Below, piece by piece: positions 11,081 through 22,786 of a stretch of 64,000 nucleotides of DNA. The stretch's first letter is position 1; each line of letters starts with the position of its first letter. The position numbers and the translations under genes are program-made. The DNA is from Meandrina meandrites. Taxonomy: Eukaryota > Cnidaria > Anthozoa > Scleractinia > Meandrinidae. The stretch is from NCBI GenBank assembly GCA_963693305.1, contig OY855914.1:14616699-14680698 (forward strand), given 5' to 3'. The notes beneath the pieces are model-generated. The model saw only the letters and a program-made list of their open reading frames with translations. It searched no databases and was not told the DNA's origin.

Positions 11081-12486
11081 ATAGTCCATGAGCCAGACCC
11101 CCAAAAATGGGTGATCGGTATCATCCGGGGGGATTTAAGTTCTTTGTGTTTTTTGAGCAGCACTATTAGTATACAGTTAGAAAATGCCTGATAGCAACCA
11201 ATCTGAGGTAGTTTCTGTGAATTGTGAAGGTTTTTCTGCACCCCCCCCCCCCCCCCCCCCTTTGTCTATATGTAGAACTTTTACTAAACATCGGTCTCGC
11301 GGTCTCCGCGAATCGCGGTCAGCGCAAATCGCGGTTGCCACGAATCGCGGTCAGCATGAATCGCGGTCAGCGCGAATTGCAGTCAGCACCCATCGTGGTC
11401 AGCACGAATCGCAGTCTCCGCAAATTCTCCTCGAATCGTGGTCAGCGCGAATCGCGGTCTCCGCGAATCGCGGTCAGTGCGAATCGCGGTCTCCGCGAAT
11501 CGCGGTCGCCGCGAATCGCGGTCGCCGCGAATCACGGTCAGCGCACATCGCGGTCAGCGCAAATCGCGGTCAGCGCCAATTGCGGTCTCCGCGAATCGCG
11601 GTCGCCGCGAAACACGGTCAGCGGTCAGCGCGTTCTCCGCGAATCGCGGTCAGCGCGAATTGCGTTCTGCGCGAATCGCGGTCATCGGGGTTGGCGGTCA
11701 GCACGAATCGCGGTCAGTGCGAATCGCGGTCAGCGCGAATCGCGGTCAGCGCGAATCGCGGTCGCCGCGAATCACGGTCAGCGCGAATCGCGGTCAGCGC
11801 GAATCGCGGTTGCCGCGAATCGCGTTCATCGCGAATCGCGGTCAGAGCGAATTGCGGTCAGCGCGAATCGCGGTCTCCACGAATCGCGGTCTCTGCGAAT
11901 CGCGGTCTCCGCGAATCGCGGCCTCCGCAAATCGCGGTCTCTGCGATTCGCGAATCGCGGTCAGCGCGAATCGGTACTAAAAAATCCCGAAATTGGGAGG
12001 CCGTATAATAGGAATAGTCCATGAGCCAGACCCCCAAAAATGGCATTATCCGGCATTATCCGGGGGGATTAAAGTTCTTTGTGTTTTTTGAGAAGTACTA
12101 TTAATATAGAGTTATGGAATGCCTGATAGCAACCAAGAAAAGAAAGTTTGTAACATGCGTTACGCGCCTGAGTCCAGTGAAAAGGTCAAAAGAGTTAAAA
12201 CAATTTTTCGGAAAAACAAATTCACCTTGCTTCTAGAATAAGATGTTCGATGATGTGAAGCTTTTAGGATTTTTCATGTTGTGTACTGGGCGCTATTCCA
12301 ACAATTCTTCCATAGCCTCGTTTCCATGCTAAGAGAAAACTTTCAAAGGCGCCCAAGTCCATAAACTACCACCGATCAATTGCTATCAGGTATTTTCTGA
12401 CTAGTCACTTCTCCACCTGTCTAAAAATTGCCCTTTAGATTAATCCCCCCAGATGATACCGACCACCCTAGTGGCTCATGGACTAT
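11081..12486. mobile_element. Non-autonomous inverted-repeat transposon carrying a minisatellite
   Basis: The left end ATAGTCCATGAGCCA (11081-11095) is mirrored by TGGCTCATGGACTAT at 12472-12486. A subterminal block GGTATCATCCGGGGGGATT (11118-11136) is mirrored near 12442-12460. The left ~125 bases recur as a direct repeat at 12014-12141, immediately right of the minisatellite, so the internal array is bracketed by two same-orientation copies of the left terminus. There is no transposase. Confidence 0.75.
11300..11975 (+). repeat. 16-bp GC-rich minisatellite
   Basis: About 40 tandem units of consensus (cag/ctc/cgc)CGCGAATCGCGGT. Each unit contains the near-palindrome CGCGAATCGCG. Because 16 is not a multiple of three, three units encode 16 residues and all three forward frames stay open across ~550-800 bases, giving long arginine/serine-rich pseudo-proteins. 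The array is very GC- and CpG-rich against an AT-rich background. Confidence 0.92.
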
Positions 12487-14364
12487 AAATATGTTATTAC
12501 ATTTAGCATCTGTAGTGCTCCCCAGGGGAGCAAAGAACAATAACGTCAATGCACTTATTAGAATTCTGCGAACCTTGCAAATCCATCATTCTCTGAAGAA
12601 GACCGCAGAAGGCGATCGAAAATTTAGAGTATCCCTTTTTATATTTTTTAGATCTGTTTAAACCGTTTATATATTTTAAGCTATGACCACAGATCGCTCC
12701 AGCAGTTTTATCTGTAGTATGGTTTTATTGATATTGATCGGGCATCAATTATGCGCATTTCAGCAACACCGCTGCCAGACTATTGTAATTGCTTAAAGTA
12801 AACAAAAATTGGATATCTATCTAGCTTCATCTGCCTACTAAGTATTGGCAACGAGGAATGCACCCTCGTTTACCCGTTCTGAAGTGAACTGCAGGAGGAT
12901 AAAATAGTTTTTAATTTCTTCGATTTTAGAGAAAACGCCAAAGTCTTCTGTTTGGCTGCTAAGGACAACATTATACGAGGAAGCACGCCAACTAAAACCA
13001 CCTTTACAGTCAAACCGGATGTTCTTTTTGATGGGAACTCTGCAATGTTACTGACAGCGCAATGTTCCAATATTGATCGACAGTTTGATATAACCAACTT
13101 TCAACTTTCAATTCAAATTTGCTCAAGCAAGTTGCCAAGTTCCGGTCTTCATTTTGCCGTATAAAACAAGATAATATCAGCTCTGTTTCAAAGAAACAGA
13201 AACTAATTGCTCCGTGGTCGACTGTTTACCAACAGACTGTGAGAAATTATCGACAGGTTAAGTTCAGATTGCCAAACTGGGAATCGCGCTTCAAAATTGA
13301 AAAAAAACGTAAGCCGTAACTTGGAGCAAATTTGAATTTTTAAGGCACAATTCCCAGCTTGGCAATTTAAACAAAGCCTGTCGCAGATCGGAGCCCCATA
13401 ACCATAGAGACAGGAGAATCGTGCATGCACAGAAATAGGAAGACCATGCATTTGATTTTTCATGGTCATCGTGGCTGGCGGCATGGTTGACAGTCACGTG
13501 CGCCCACCGTAGGACGACGTCGCGTAACATGGCGGCCATTTGGGCGGCCATACCTCGTCAGCTTTAATTTGTCAGCTTACATCACTATTGTGTTCTTAAG
13601 GAACATAAAAAAAGTTATTTCAAGATTTTGACCGAGCCTAGTGCCACCGTTTGCTTGTTAGTAGCTTTGGCCCTGGCTTATATTGATGCCTTAAACGATT
13701 ATTGAAAGCATGCCAAAAAGGTTTCATGTCTTGCAACAGGAATATTTAAAAGTGTAAGAATTGATTTGCCTTTTAAACTGTAAATCTTGTGCAGAAACGT
13801 GGATTCTTTGCTTTTATGAACAGTAAAACACAAAACTGGTACTTTTTAATGAAACGAAAAACGAGATTCAGTTTTGGCAGGTGGTAGCTTGGTCAGCAAA
13901 ACAAAAGCAACGGTAAGTTTTTATTAGTATCCATTAAATGTAACATCTAACCTTTGGTCATCCTATATCTTAAAATAAGAGCTTCCGCCACTTGAAAAAT
14001 TGATAGTTTGAAAGCCAATAAAATTAGAAATTGTTGCCCGTTTGGTTAATTTAATTTTGTCATAAAGGCCTTCATTTAGTGTTTTTTAAAGTTTATGTCT
14101 TGGATAGCGTTCCTATTAACCAATATAAATCCGGATTTAGCGATCGAAAATGAGATTTCCCGTTCCATGTATGGACAATGGATTGCCATTCCAACAATCC
14201 ACCTCTGGAGGTGGATCGTTCGGATTGAGCGAAACGAACTTGGTGCGGATCAGCTCGGCCATCTTTGTTTTGAGAAAAGTGATTCCCATGTCCCTTGCCG
14301 TCGTGGTTCGATCTATTTTTTTGGATTTTCGTTCCAGCTAACGCAAAGATTCAAACAATCTGGA
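12487..14364. other. Intergenic, no gene recognised
   Basis: Several short frames exist but none shows a domain or gene-like composition. An imperfect inverted repeat is visible between about 13268-13290 and 13348-13372. Confidence 0.5.
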
Positions 14365-14368
14365 TTAA

Positions 14369-14615
14369 GGTTACCGTATACCTTCAGATTGACAATTTTT
14401 CCCGAAATCGGATTTTTAGATCCAAGTAATATTCCAATTGTGATCTTTCGTTTAAAAAAAATGAAAAAGAGTGAATATCAGCGGAGAAATGAGCATATTA
14501 CCGGAAGTAAAAATTCTCCTTTTGACTGACTCCCATATGACGTGTATGCACTCAATTTATTCGGACTGTGCTACATCGTTTGGACGCGAGACACCCAAAA
14601 AGGTATACGGTAACC
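14369..14615. mobile_element. TTAA-flanked MITE (piggyBac-type)
   Basis: A perfect 20-bp inverted repeat, TTAAGGTTACCGTATACCTT at 14365-14384 and its reverse complement at 14600-14619, places TTAA exactly outside each 16-bp terminal repeat. TTAA target duplication is diagnostic of piggyBac-class transposition. The 247-bp interior has no transposase. Confidence 0.75.
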
Positions 14616-14619
14616 TTAA

Positions 14620-16677
14620 CAAGATCTAAACATGGATTGGTTAAGATGGTCGTTACTTTGAGATCTGTACAGCCCGAAATATCGAATCGCATTTTTTTTG
14701 ACCAACCACGCATGCGCTGCATCTAAGTGGGTTCTCAATTCTCAATGTGATGAAGAAAAACCTGCAAAATTTTTGCATTATTTGTATCTTAACTTTTTCT
14801 GACATTCCATTCAAACAAAAGAATAAAACTTACAACACACTGTATCATTTTAAGAAGAATAATACCACATATAGGATAGGCATAAAACAACCAAATCTTC
14901 GCTACGTCGGCGTCTTGTTTCATTTTCGTAATCATTGTGCGCGCGCTGCCTCGCATCAGCAATTAAGACTGGAAAGCGCGCGCAAAAACTTGGCATTCGT
15001 GTTGTGAGCATGTAACATGGTGTTTACATAAAGTTGTCATTCACTTTACAAGTTGCCATTTTTTATATACCCGCGAGACTACTTTAATTTTGCCAGCATT
15101 GTTATTACCTCCCCATCTTACTCACGAATTTTCGAAGCAGCTGTAAAGTCGCAGAAATCACTCTTGAAACAATGAGCGCAACTTATATTAATATCAGTGT
15201 TAAATTGTAATTGTACCTGCCGGGAAGATACATTTTTTTCCGGTGGATGCTTGATACCTTTGTTTGCTTTTGTTATTCAACATCTATAGGCGGACTGTCA
15301 CTAATTTTACAGCATGGCAACAAGGTGACCGCAAAAAAATACCTTGAGCAATGGGAAATGGTGTACTCGAAGTTAAAATGAACACATTAGAAACTGGAAT
15401 GACAAACGTTTGTGAAGATGGCGTGGCTCAACGAACTCGAAAGGTGAATGTCTGTCAATTTGTCTGGATTGGTTCACTTAGAATGTCGGTGCAAATGTTC
15501 ATTCATAAACTGTGTTTTCTATTACAAATGGAAAGAACTTTAATCGATTTTGTTACTTTTGAGCAGTGGTCAATGACATTGTTTCTTCAATCCTGTATGG
15601 AATAATAGATTTGTTCAAAAAATGTGTATACGACAAAATCTGATCCTGGTTTGTAGGCAAATCGCTTTTGTTACGATTGTCATATAGTCATCTTCTATTG
15701 TTCCAATTGTTTTTATAAGAAGCTGCATCAAAGTTATAATTTGATAATAAAACTTAACAATAGGTTTTTATTCTTTGATTTTCGAAGTGTTCCTGTTACT
15801 AATGAAATCAATAGCACATTATGAAAATGGACCGACAGTATTAAGAGCTCCGGCTTAACTTTGTTTCTGTTCATCAACTAAACTGCTATTCTTCTCCATC
15901 CTTTAGCTATCAGCACGAAACCGAGATAATTATATATCTGATGCGGATAAAGAACGACGTATCACTTCCGCCAGGAAATATATTCACCTAGTTAGCAAAA
16001 GGAAGTTAGAAAGCTTTGACAATCTGAAAAGTTACTAAGCTAATTTTTTTTTTAAGTTTGATATGTGCAGTCCGTCTCAATCTTCCTCAATCTAAACAAT
16101 CTTCGTTCCTTTTTCTTTTATTGTTATTTTTTATCATGACCAGATCTGTTGAGGCAGTTTTTATCTCAACAGCTTTGAATATTCTGTTGTTCAGCATACC
16201 ACTCTTTTTTAAAAGCTCCACATGAGTAAGTCTTGTTTCGTTGGGTGCCATTTCATTTTACAATTTATAATTATTCATTTTCCTGTGACAGGTATTAATT
16301 ATTCGTGAGTTGAATTGCGATGTGCATTAAATATTTCGTTAAGCTTTGACGTCATTATTGAACTTAAATATTAACATTAACATTATTTTTAGTTCTTTTT
16401 TGCATAGATTAATGGATTCATAACAATAGACTTCGAAGAGCTAATTGTTTAAGTTGCGGGTTGAATTGCTCCAATCCTTTGCTAGTTGAACTGTAACGAA
16501 ACCTCTGTTTCATCCCTGTAGCTGGAGAAAGTTACGAAACTAAAATATTCCTGAAATAAAGCCGATAAGACCCTATTAACTTCCGTCGCGAAACGTATCC
16601 TCCTTAATAAAGAGTAGCTGCTGAGTATTACTTTTTTCATAACTAGCTCTACTCAGGCAGTTCACATCTGACTCAAG
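14620..16677. other. Intergenic upstream of the CALHM-like gene
   Basis: AT-rich. Small frames (for example 15351-15605) have no recognisable domain. Promoter elements of the downstream gene should lie toward 16500-16677 but none is distinctive. Confidence 0.5.
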
Positions 16678-17742
16678 ATGAATACCTTACTTTCAAGCGC
16701 GGCAGTGCTGTTTAGAAATTCCAAGCGTTCCTTGTTGTATGGATCTATGGCTGCATTGACAATAGGCCTAGAAGAGTTGATCGAGAGTGTCGTGTTCAAC
16801 TGCCCGTGTGAAGGACACTTCGCTTATGGATTGGCTTTCCTATGGGCACCGGCTTTTCTTCTGTTTCTTGCCGGAATCCTGGTAGACAGAGATTTGTGGA
16901 AGCTTGCAAAAATCAAGAACAGAAACATGACACAAACGTCATCCCGTCGATATCTCAAAGCATTTCTAGCCTCACCACATATCTTAATAAACGCAGGTAT
17001 CGCCCCGGCTGCTTGGCTGGTGTTATCGTTTCTACAACAACAATATTACACATGCGCTTATTTCGGTCCTCCTCTTGACAGTGATGCAACAGTGTTCAAT
17101 ACAACTGATAAATGTCATATTAAACTTGGCTTCCGCTCGAGGGAGCTTGAGGAAAGTTACAAGACCCGCAGTCAGATAGCTGGCTGGACTCTGATGCTGA
17201 TGGCGGTGTGTATTCTGTTCACCTCCGTCTGTATTCGCCGATGTATTCAAAATGCAAAGAAACTTAGAATGCCGAGTTTGGAGTACTACCAGCATATTGA
17301 GGCCGAAGAAGCATTGAAGCAGTTCCACGCTACAGCAAAAGAGATCGCCAAACAAAGCGCTAAAGAGAACGTGGAGGTGTTATTCCAGAACACAAATATT
17401 AATGCATTTGATGCTCGCATTCGAGCAGTAGCCCGTGACGTTAGTAGTAAATACGGAATGTACTTCGTTATACCGTCACCAGAGAGCCCTGCATTCAAAG
17501 CACAAGAATTCGTCGCTAAAACTCCACAGTTTCTACAGTGCGGAATTGAAACGGTAACAGATGGTCCACAAATCCCTGAGACCAATGGCGATAAAAGGAC
17601 TTGTCGTTCAGAAGCAGTAGAAGATGTTAAGTCTTTAGAGCCGGAAACGAATTCATCCACATGTGACTGCCGGCACCACCCAAGGCAAGCAGTTTCGAAA
17701 GTTAGACTTTGTCGGCAAACTGCAGTGATTGATTCAGTGTGA
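16678..17742 (+). CDS. CALHM-family (calcium homeostasis modulator) channel protein
   Basis: A single-exon gene of 354 residues. CALHM proteins form large-pore, voltage- and calcium-gated plasma-membrane channels that pass ions and ATP. Visible hallmarks are an amphipathic N-terminus, TM1 about residues 21-40, then the conserved extracellular FNCPC motif (Cys42, Cys44), TM2 about 48-69 ending in GILVDRDLWK, TM3 about 100-119, a second extracellular pair (Cys126, Cys146), TM4 about 168-187, and a long helical C-terminal tail (EYYQHIEAEEALKQFHATAKEIA). This four-TM, two-disulfide plan matches the family, and the length is typical. The start is the first Met before TM1. A polyadenylation signal AATAAA lies at 18141-18146. 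Which animal paralogue it corresponds to cannot be resolved by eye. Confidence 0.88.
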   Translation: MNTLLSSAAVLFRNSKRSLLYGSMAALTIGLEELIESVVFNCPCEGHFAYGLAFLWAPAFLLFLAGILVDRDLWKLAKIKNRNMTQTSSRRYLKAFLASPHILINAGIAPAAWLVLSFLQQQYYTCAYFGPPLDSDATVFNTTDKCHIKLGFRSRELEESYKTRSQIAGWTLMLMAVCILFTSVCIRRCIQNAKKLRMPSLEYYQHIEAEEALKQFHATAKEIAKQSAKENVEVLFQNTNINAFDARIRAVARDVSSKYGMYFVIPSPESPAFKAQEFVAKTPQFLQCGIETVTDGPQIPETNGDKRTCRSEAVEDVKSLEPETNSSTCDCRHHPRQAVSKVRLCRQTAVIDSV

Positions 17743-18140
17743 AAGTGAAAACCATCATGGTTGGATAGCTACAACTGGATTAGTAAATAACAGAGCCATT
17801 ATTTGTCTTATTTTAACCTAAAAGTAATTGAGTCTTAGTAAATTTAGCAAAATTGAACATTCTTCTCAAGTATTTTACTATAACTGCACAACAGTATATT
17901 AAGTCATTTTTGCTATCTATACATTCACAAAAGCAAAGTTTAATTATATTATTTCACTGTTTATATTTCCGTAAAAATCTCTAAATCATAAAACAACCAA
18001 AACTATTTCAATATTTAACGAATAATTAGAGATGAATGCCGAATGATTTTAAGTGATTAGCGAATGTTGATTGTACCTTACTACAGAAAGTTTTATTTTC
18101 GTTTGTATATACAATTATTTGTTATTCAACATGGTATTGA

Positions 18141-18146
18141 AATAAA
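18141..18146 (+). terminator. Candidate polyadenylation signal of the CALHM-like gene
   Basis: AATAAA about 400 bases downstream of the stop codon, followed by a T-rich stretch. Confidence 0.45.
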
Positions 18147-18468
18147 TATTTTTTTCCTTTTTTAGACAGTCACCTGCTAGATGAGCCTTGAAATGAAGAG
18201 AAAACTAAATGCGTATCATAGTAAATGTATCACGTGCTTTTTTGCTGCACCCGTTTTTCTGTCCATGTTTAAGTCAGAACGTAGATACTGATGAAATAAC
18301 CCAGGATAGATCATGATGTTATTGTATAGACATTTTGCTTTATGCAATTATTTATTTAGTCGGACCACCTTAATAAAGAACGTTAATTAGCATTTAAACA
18401 CGATAGGACCACCTCTGAAAACCACCTCTAGGTGATTGGAGGCCTCCTCTTAAAATATTATGTATTAT

Positions 18469-18471
<3 letters not shown>

Positions 18472-18500
<29 letters not shown>

Positions 18501-18501
18501 T
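18472..18501 (+). repeat. (ATT)n microsatellite
   Basis: About ten uninterrupted ATT units. Confidence 0.9.
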
Positions 18502-19599
18502 TAGGATTAAAGAGCTGGATAGGATAAGGAAGGATATGCAACGATACGAGCAATACTATACTTTTACGATATCTATTACATGACTTAAACACGGCTAAAG
18601 AATTTAGCCAATCAAAGCGTTTTACTTCCAGTCCAAAATTTTCTATGTATCGGACACAATATTAATCTTAAAAATTATTATCGTTACGGTCTAGAACTGA
18701 AAGCAATGCTGTCTGTGAAATACCCTCTTCTCACCCCTCTCCTTAATACTTGTGGTCCTGTATCAGTAGAGAAGGAAATTAGAAGAACGGCGACTAGAAA
18801 GAGAGTCTTTAAAACAGGTGGAATTTGGACTCACTTTGTATCATGCAGCACCTTATGAAAGTTAACTCCAAAAGTACTTGAACAGATGTCAATATAGTTT
18901 TTACTCGGTATATATATCTTGCCCATATCTTGGAACTCTCCGTGATAATCATAAATTTGTCAAACATCTTCCCTTCGTTCTTGTGGTTATTCATTCATCT
19001 GTTAAATGGTTCTTTCTGTAGGAGATTTGGCTGGCGGGAATTAGCTCAGAGCGGAGGTTCTCCAGCTGTCGATAGACCAAAGAGCGAAAGGAATCGCGAA
19101 GAATAAAGTAGATATATTTATTGGATTGTCAGTAAGTTACTTACAAGACTTCTTCTAAGAAGTTTCTTCATATCCATCTTCAGGTTGTTAGACCTTCAGA
19201 TTACTTGCTTAAACTCGTGACTAACAGTTTACTTTCTTCTGACCTTGACCTCTATCAACATCTTCATTCTTCTAATTTCTAATGTGTTTTAGCCGCTTAA
19301 TAACATGTACATATTTTAAGTTATTTTTCTTTAGTTCGAGATTAAGATCCGTTAATAAATTAATTAGGAAGTATATCCACCATCTTACGGATGGCACTCA
19401 TGTCCCGGGCACTCATGTATGCCCGATTACGCAAACGAATACGATTCGTCAAAACACCCACACGAATTCCATTGATAAAAGATTATTCAAAGAAACCATA
19501 CGACTCTTACCATTCGCGCGAACGGCAAACTCCTCAGGGGATTGGTACACCGTTTGTAAACTGCATCTCATTAACACTTGAAAGCCGCGCGAAAACGAT
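18502..19599. other. Intergenic, no gene recognised
   Basis: Short frames only, none with recognisable content. Confidence 0.5.
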
Positions 19600-20118
19600 T
19601 TGTCAATTGGTACCACTGGTACCACTGGAACAAGTGGAAAAGTAGTCAGTCCACTGGTTAACTATAGGAAACAAGCTCGCTACAAACGTAATATACCTCG
19701 TTCTTCAATCCATGAAGCGATACAAACGCGCTTCGTATTGGAAATATATTCCTCTTTAAGTACATTACATTTAACAAATGGTATACCAAACGACTGCCGA
19801 GTCACTCCATTGGTACCAATCGTACCACTGGTACCAATGGGCGACCGCAATCCCCCCTACTCATACCTGATTCATCGCGAAAATGTTCCAAGTTCCCTTG
19901 ACGAGATTACATGCATTTTACCATTGCTGGGTACAGGGTATACAAATCGACTGCCAAGTAACTCCATTAGTTACTCCATTGGTACCAATGGATATCCGGA
20001 ATCCCCACTTACTCATACCTGATGCATTGGGTCACATTGGGAAAGTATTGTAAGTCCCCTTAACGAGATGCATTTCACCAATGGTGTAGTAGCTGACTAC
20101 CAAGCCACTCCACTGGAT
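19600..20118 (+). repeat. Degenerate tandem repeat rich in CCATTGGTACCAATGG palindromes
   Basis: About three diverged units of 150-190 bp share the order GACGAGAT..GCATTT.ACCA.TG, CGACTGCCAAGT(A/C)ACTCC and GGTACCAATGG. The GGTACC core is flanked by self-complementary sequence, for example near 19610-19630, 19810-19842 and 19977-19994. The open frames across it come from repeat composition, not genes. Confidence 0.6.
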
Positions 20119-20183
20119 TCTGTTTGTGTGTTTTGGACAACGATCACGGATGGTTTGTGCAAAGATCGCTGTTAAAGCCTCGA

Positions 20184-20716
20184 GCGAAAATGCTTCCACG
20201 TGGGTTAAACAACATTTTGGACGTGATTTGCCCGGTTCATTTCACAAGGATCATGGGTAGGCCAGTTATTCCCAGTGTAACCATCAAAATAATAGTAATA
20301 AAGTTGTTGTCGTAAAAATCGGTGAGTAGCGAATCGGAGTAAGGCTAGGAGGAGCTCAGCCTAATCTTTACACGTTTCGGTTACCCGATTAACGTTTGAG
20401 ACCTTCCGTTCTTCCAGCCAACCAAACAACGATTCCAGCATCACATTTCAACCAATTTTTTTATGTTACTCTTGATCAGGACCTGTTTGTCAAGTTTATT
20501 GTGTTGTAGTCTGTTGAGTTAACGAGATTGGAACATCCACTTCGGGGCCCACTGACCAATTTGGTCTTTGGTGTGATAGCATTTGATTTATCTGAAAAAT
20601 GACTATAGTTAGTGAATGTATAGCTCCATCAGTTTCCATATCACAAGTGAGCCTTGAACGCGTTGGCCTGGGACCCACTATCGAAATCGGTCCAATAAAC
20701 ACCCGAGGAAGGCGAA
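20184..20716 (-). pseudogene. Decayed third copy of the fibrinogen-like exon
   Basis: Read leftward, 20716-20436 retains fragments of the domain (a CDMETDG segment, a RPNWSVGPEVDVPISLT segment and a QVLIKSNI-NWLKC segment) in more than one frame. About 115 bases of unrelated sequence follow, then 20318-20184 encodes YYYFDGYTGNNWPTHDPCEM and, after another frameshift, remnants of the NVVNPHG..IF terminus. Multiple shifts and an insertion show it is non-functional. Confidence 0.75.
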
Positions 20717-22786
20717 TTAACACGATTTTCATTTTGATGTTTATTTTTCCCCTCAATTAGTTGCTACTTATTTGCATTTTTTGAAATACTGCCTAGAATG
20801 ACAAGATACTTCCGAAAAACCGTTTCCGACTCAATAACAGGAATATTTTTTCTCGCAAAACGAGAAAAAGAAAAATCAAGTAGGTGAAGCCTCCAAGTTT
20901 GTCGAGATTGATAATTTTGTCAGCTTGCGGCCTGGGGAAAACGTTGCTGATCAGTGTGTATTTGGCCGGCTCTTGTGCAACATAACAATAACCTATTTTT
21001 AGGCCAAAGCTGCACAAGACTAATGAAACAGGGCATTAGAGGGGGAAGAAAGATTAGCAACACGAACACTTAGGACCTAAAGCGACAGACTGGCAGACTA
21101 ATACCCCATTCACACCAAAGCTTAAATATGTTTAAATGTTGTTTAGGTAAACACGGTTTAAAATTGTTTTCTTCATGGAAGTTGCTGACTGATGTTTATC
21201 GACTTCAAATTTGGCACAATGAAAGACAAAGTTGGAGCATGCTTGAACCCTATGTAAAATTTAGTCTGTCAATTGTCTGTTGCTGATTTTCATTTTCTTA
21301 AACCTGGTTTAAGTAAACATGTTTTGTTGGTGTGAATTAACCGCCAAAGGAAGGAACGACAGGGCATGATGTGGGTGTTAGCTATACGATAAATAAGATG
21401 GCCACAAATCGCCATCCAAAATATTTGATAACCCAATTTCAAGTTTACCAGGGCCGCTAAATAAAACCTGGAAACGATTAAGACCTGTACGGGGTTATAG
21501 TCTCAATTTCAAGAATAATCGGGTATCTAATGGTGGGCTCCATACACTTGCCTTTTCCTGTGTTTTAATCTCAAATCCACAACTGGGCTATTTAAGAACG
21601 CTTCCTGTTTGGTTAATTTGAGCCCGGACGTTTTATACTGCGTTGCTGTCGCCTGGCTAGTTTTCCGTATTATCGTTGGAGCGAGGTGGACCCTCGATCA
21701 GATCAGCGGTAAAAAGAAAAACAACTTCCGTGATAACTTGATGGCGTAATTGAAATGAATGCAAGTTGATTGGTTTACGTAATTTTTTAACTCTACGATT
21801 TGATCAAAAGGTTAGACCTGAAAAGGTGATTTTGCTCGTTTTTTTTTGTAATTCTCTATAAAATGGGGGGACGGATATCAAATCGGAAGGGGTATATTTA
21901 ACAATCACCCTGCTCAATTTTGTGCAATATTGCCTAATTCGCTAAAATCAGGCAATATTCCACAAGATTGAGCAGGATAATTGTTTTCTTATTAAACGAA
22001 TTGTCAACGAAAACACATTTTACAGCTAAAACTACTGTAGTCACGCAGCTCTTTGTAAGGTTGCGAAGATTCGTCCGAAGTCTTACAAAGATTCCGCGAG
22101 ATTTCCGCGCGATTTTGCAGGATAATTGTTTAGTTTTTGACTAGCTGGCGAGGTAGGTTTCGAGTGCTGGTGTAAACCCGGCAAAGAAGACGAAGGTTAT
22201 TTCCAGTTTTAGTGAGTCATTACTTCGTTTGATTGCAAGATGAAAAACCATGCAGTGGTTTTTTGTAAATAAATATATTCTATGTTTTGTCAGCACGAAT
22301 ATGGTATTGAAAAACTTTGGCAATAATGATCCTTTAATTCAAGGGTACAGACAGAAGATCAGGAGAAAAAAAGAGCATTTATATAAACTACTTAGTTTGT
22401 GAACTTTCATTCACTTTAAACTAGTTCTACGTAGAAATACAGAGAAGTCAGGATCTACAAGACACAAAATGGTAGCTTTAGACACGTTCCATAGAAAATA
22501 AATTATTTCACCTCGTTGGCACTTGCCGAAAGGTACAACTAGTTATATTTTAATATGCCGAACTTAATGATTTCAAATAAACATCCCTCGAAAATACACA
22601 AAAAAGCTGCAAACTTCACCTCTTTACGAAAAAGGTTACAATCATAAGCAGGGTCATATCTTTTATGTAAAATTTCCTTCCTTCAATTAAGTTAAAATAT
22701 TTTTGTAGATCGATGATTTTCGAAACTAGTTAACGCTGTATAAAGTTTGCAAAAATATGCTACATACAATTTACGTACTGTTTGTC
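20717..22786. other. Intergenic, contains one hairpin MITE
   Basis: No gene recognised apart from the 21900-21985 hairpin element listed separately. The 3' untranslated region of the TPR-CHAT gene should occupy the right part, which has several T-rich and AATAAA-like stretches on the minus strand. Confidence 0.5.
21900..21985. repeat. ~86-bp hairpin (mini-MITE or structured repeat)
   Basis: AACAATCACCCTGCTCAATT at the left pairs with the reverse complement ending at 21985 (AATTGAGCAGG-type, TTGTGCAATATTGCCT versus AGGCAATATTCCACAA). The arms are ~36 nt around a 14-nt loop with few mismatches. Confidence 0.7.

Noticed and set aside
11184..12046. Four long open frames of ~60-270 residues, rich in SRS/ANRGQ repeats
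   Set aside because: They are products of the 16-bp minisatellite, open in all three forward frames; no sign of a gene.
14095..14529. 144-residue frame
   Set aside because: It overlaps a MITE and has no recognisable domain; composition is not clearly coding.
19282..20022. Overlapping 84-140-residue frames
   Set aside because: They cover the GGTACC-rich degenerate repeat and show no domain.
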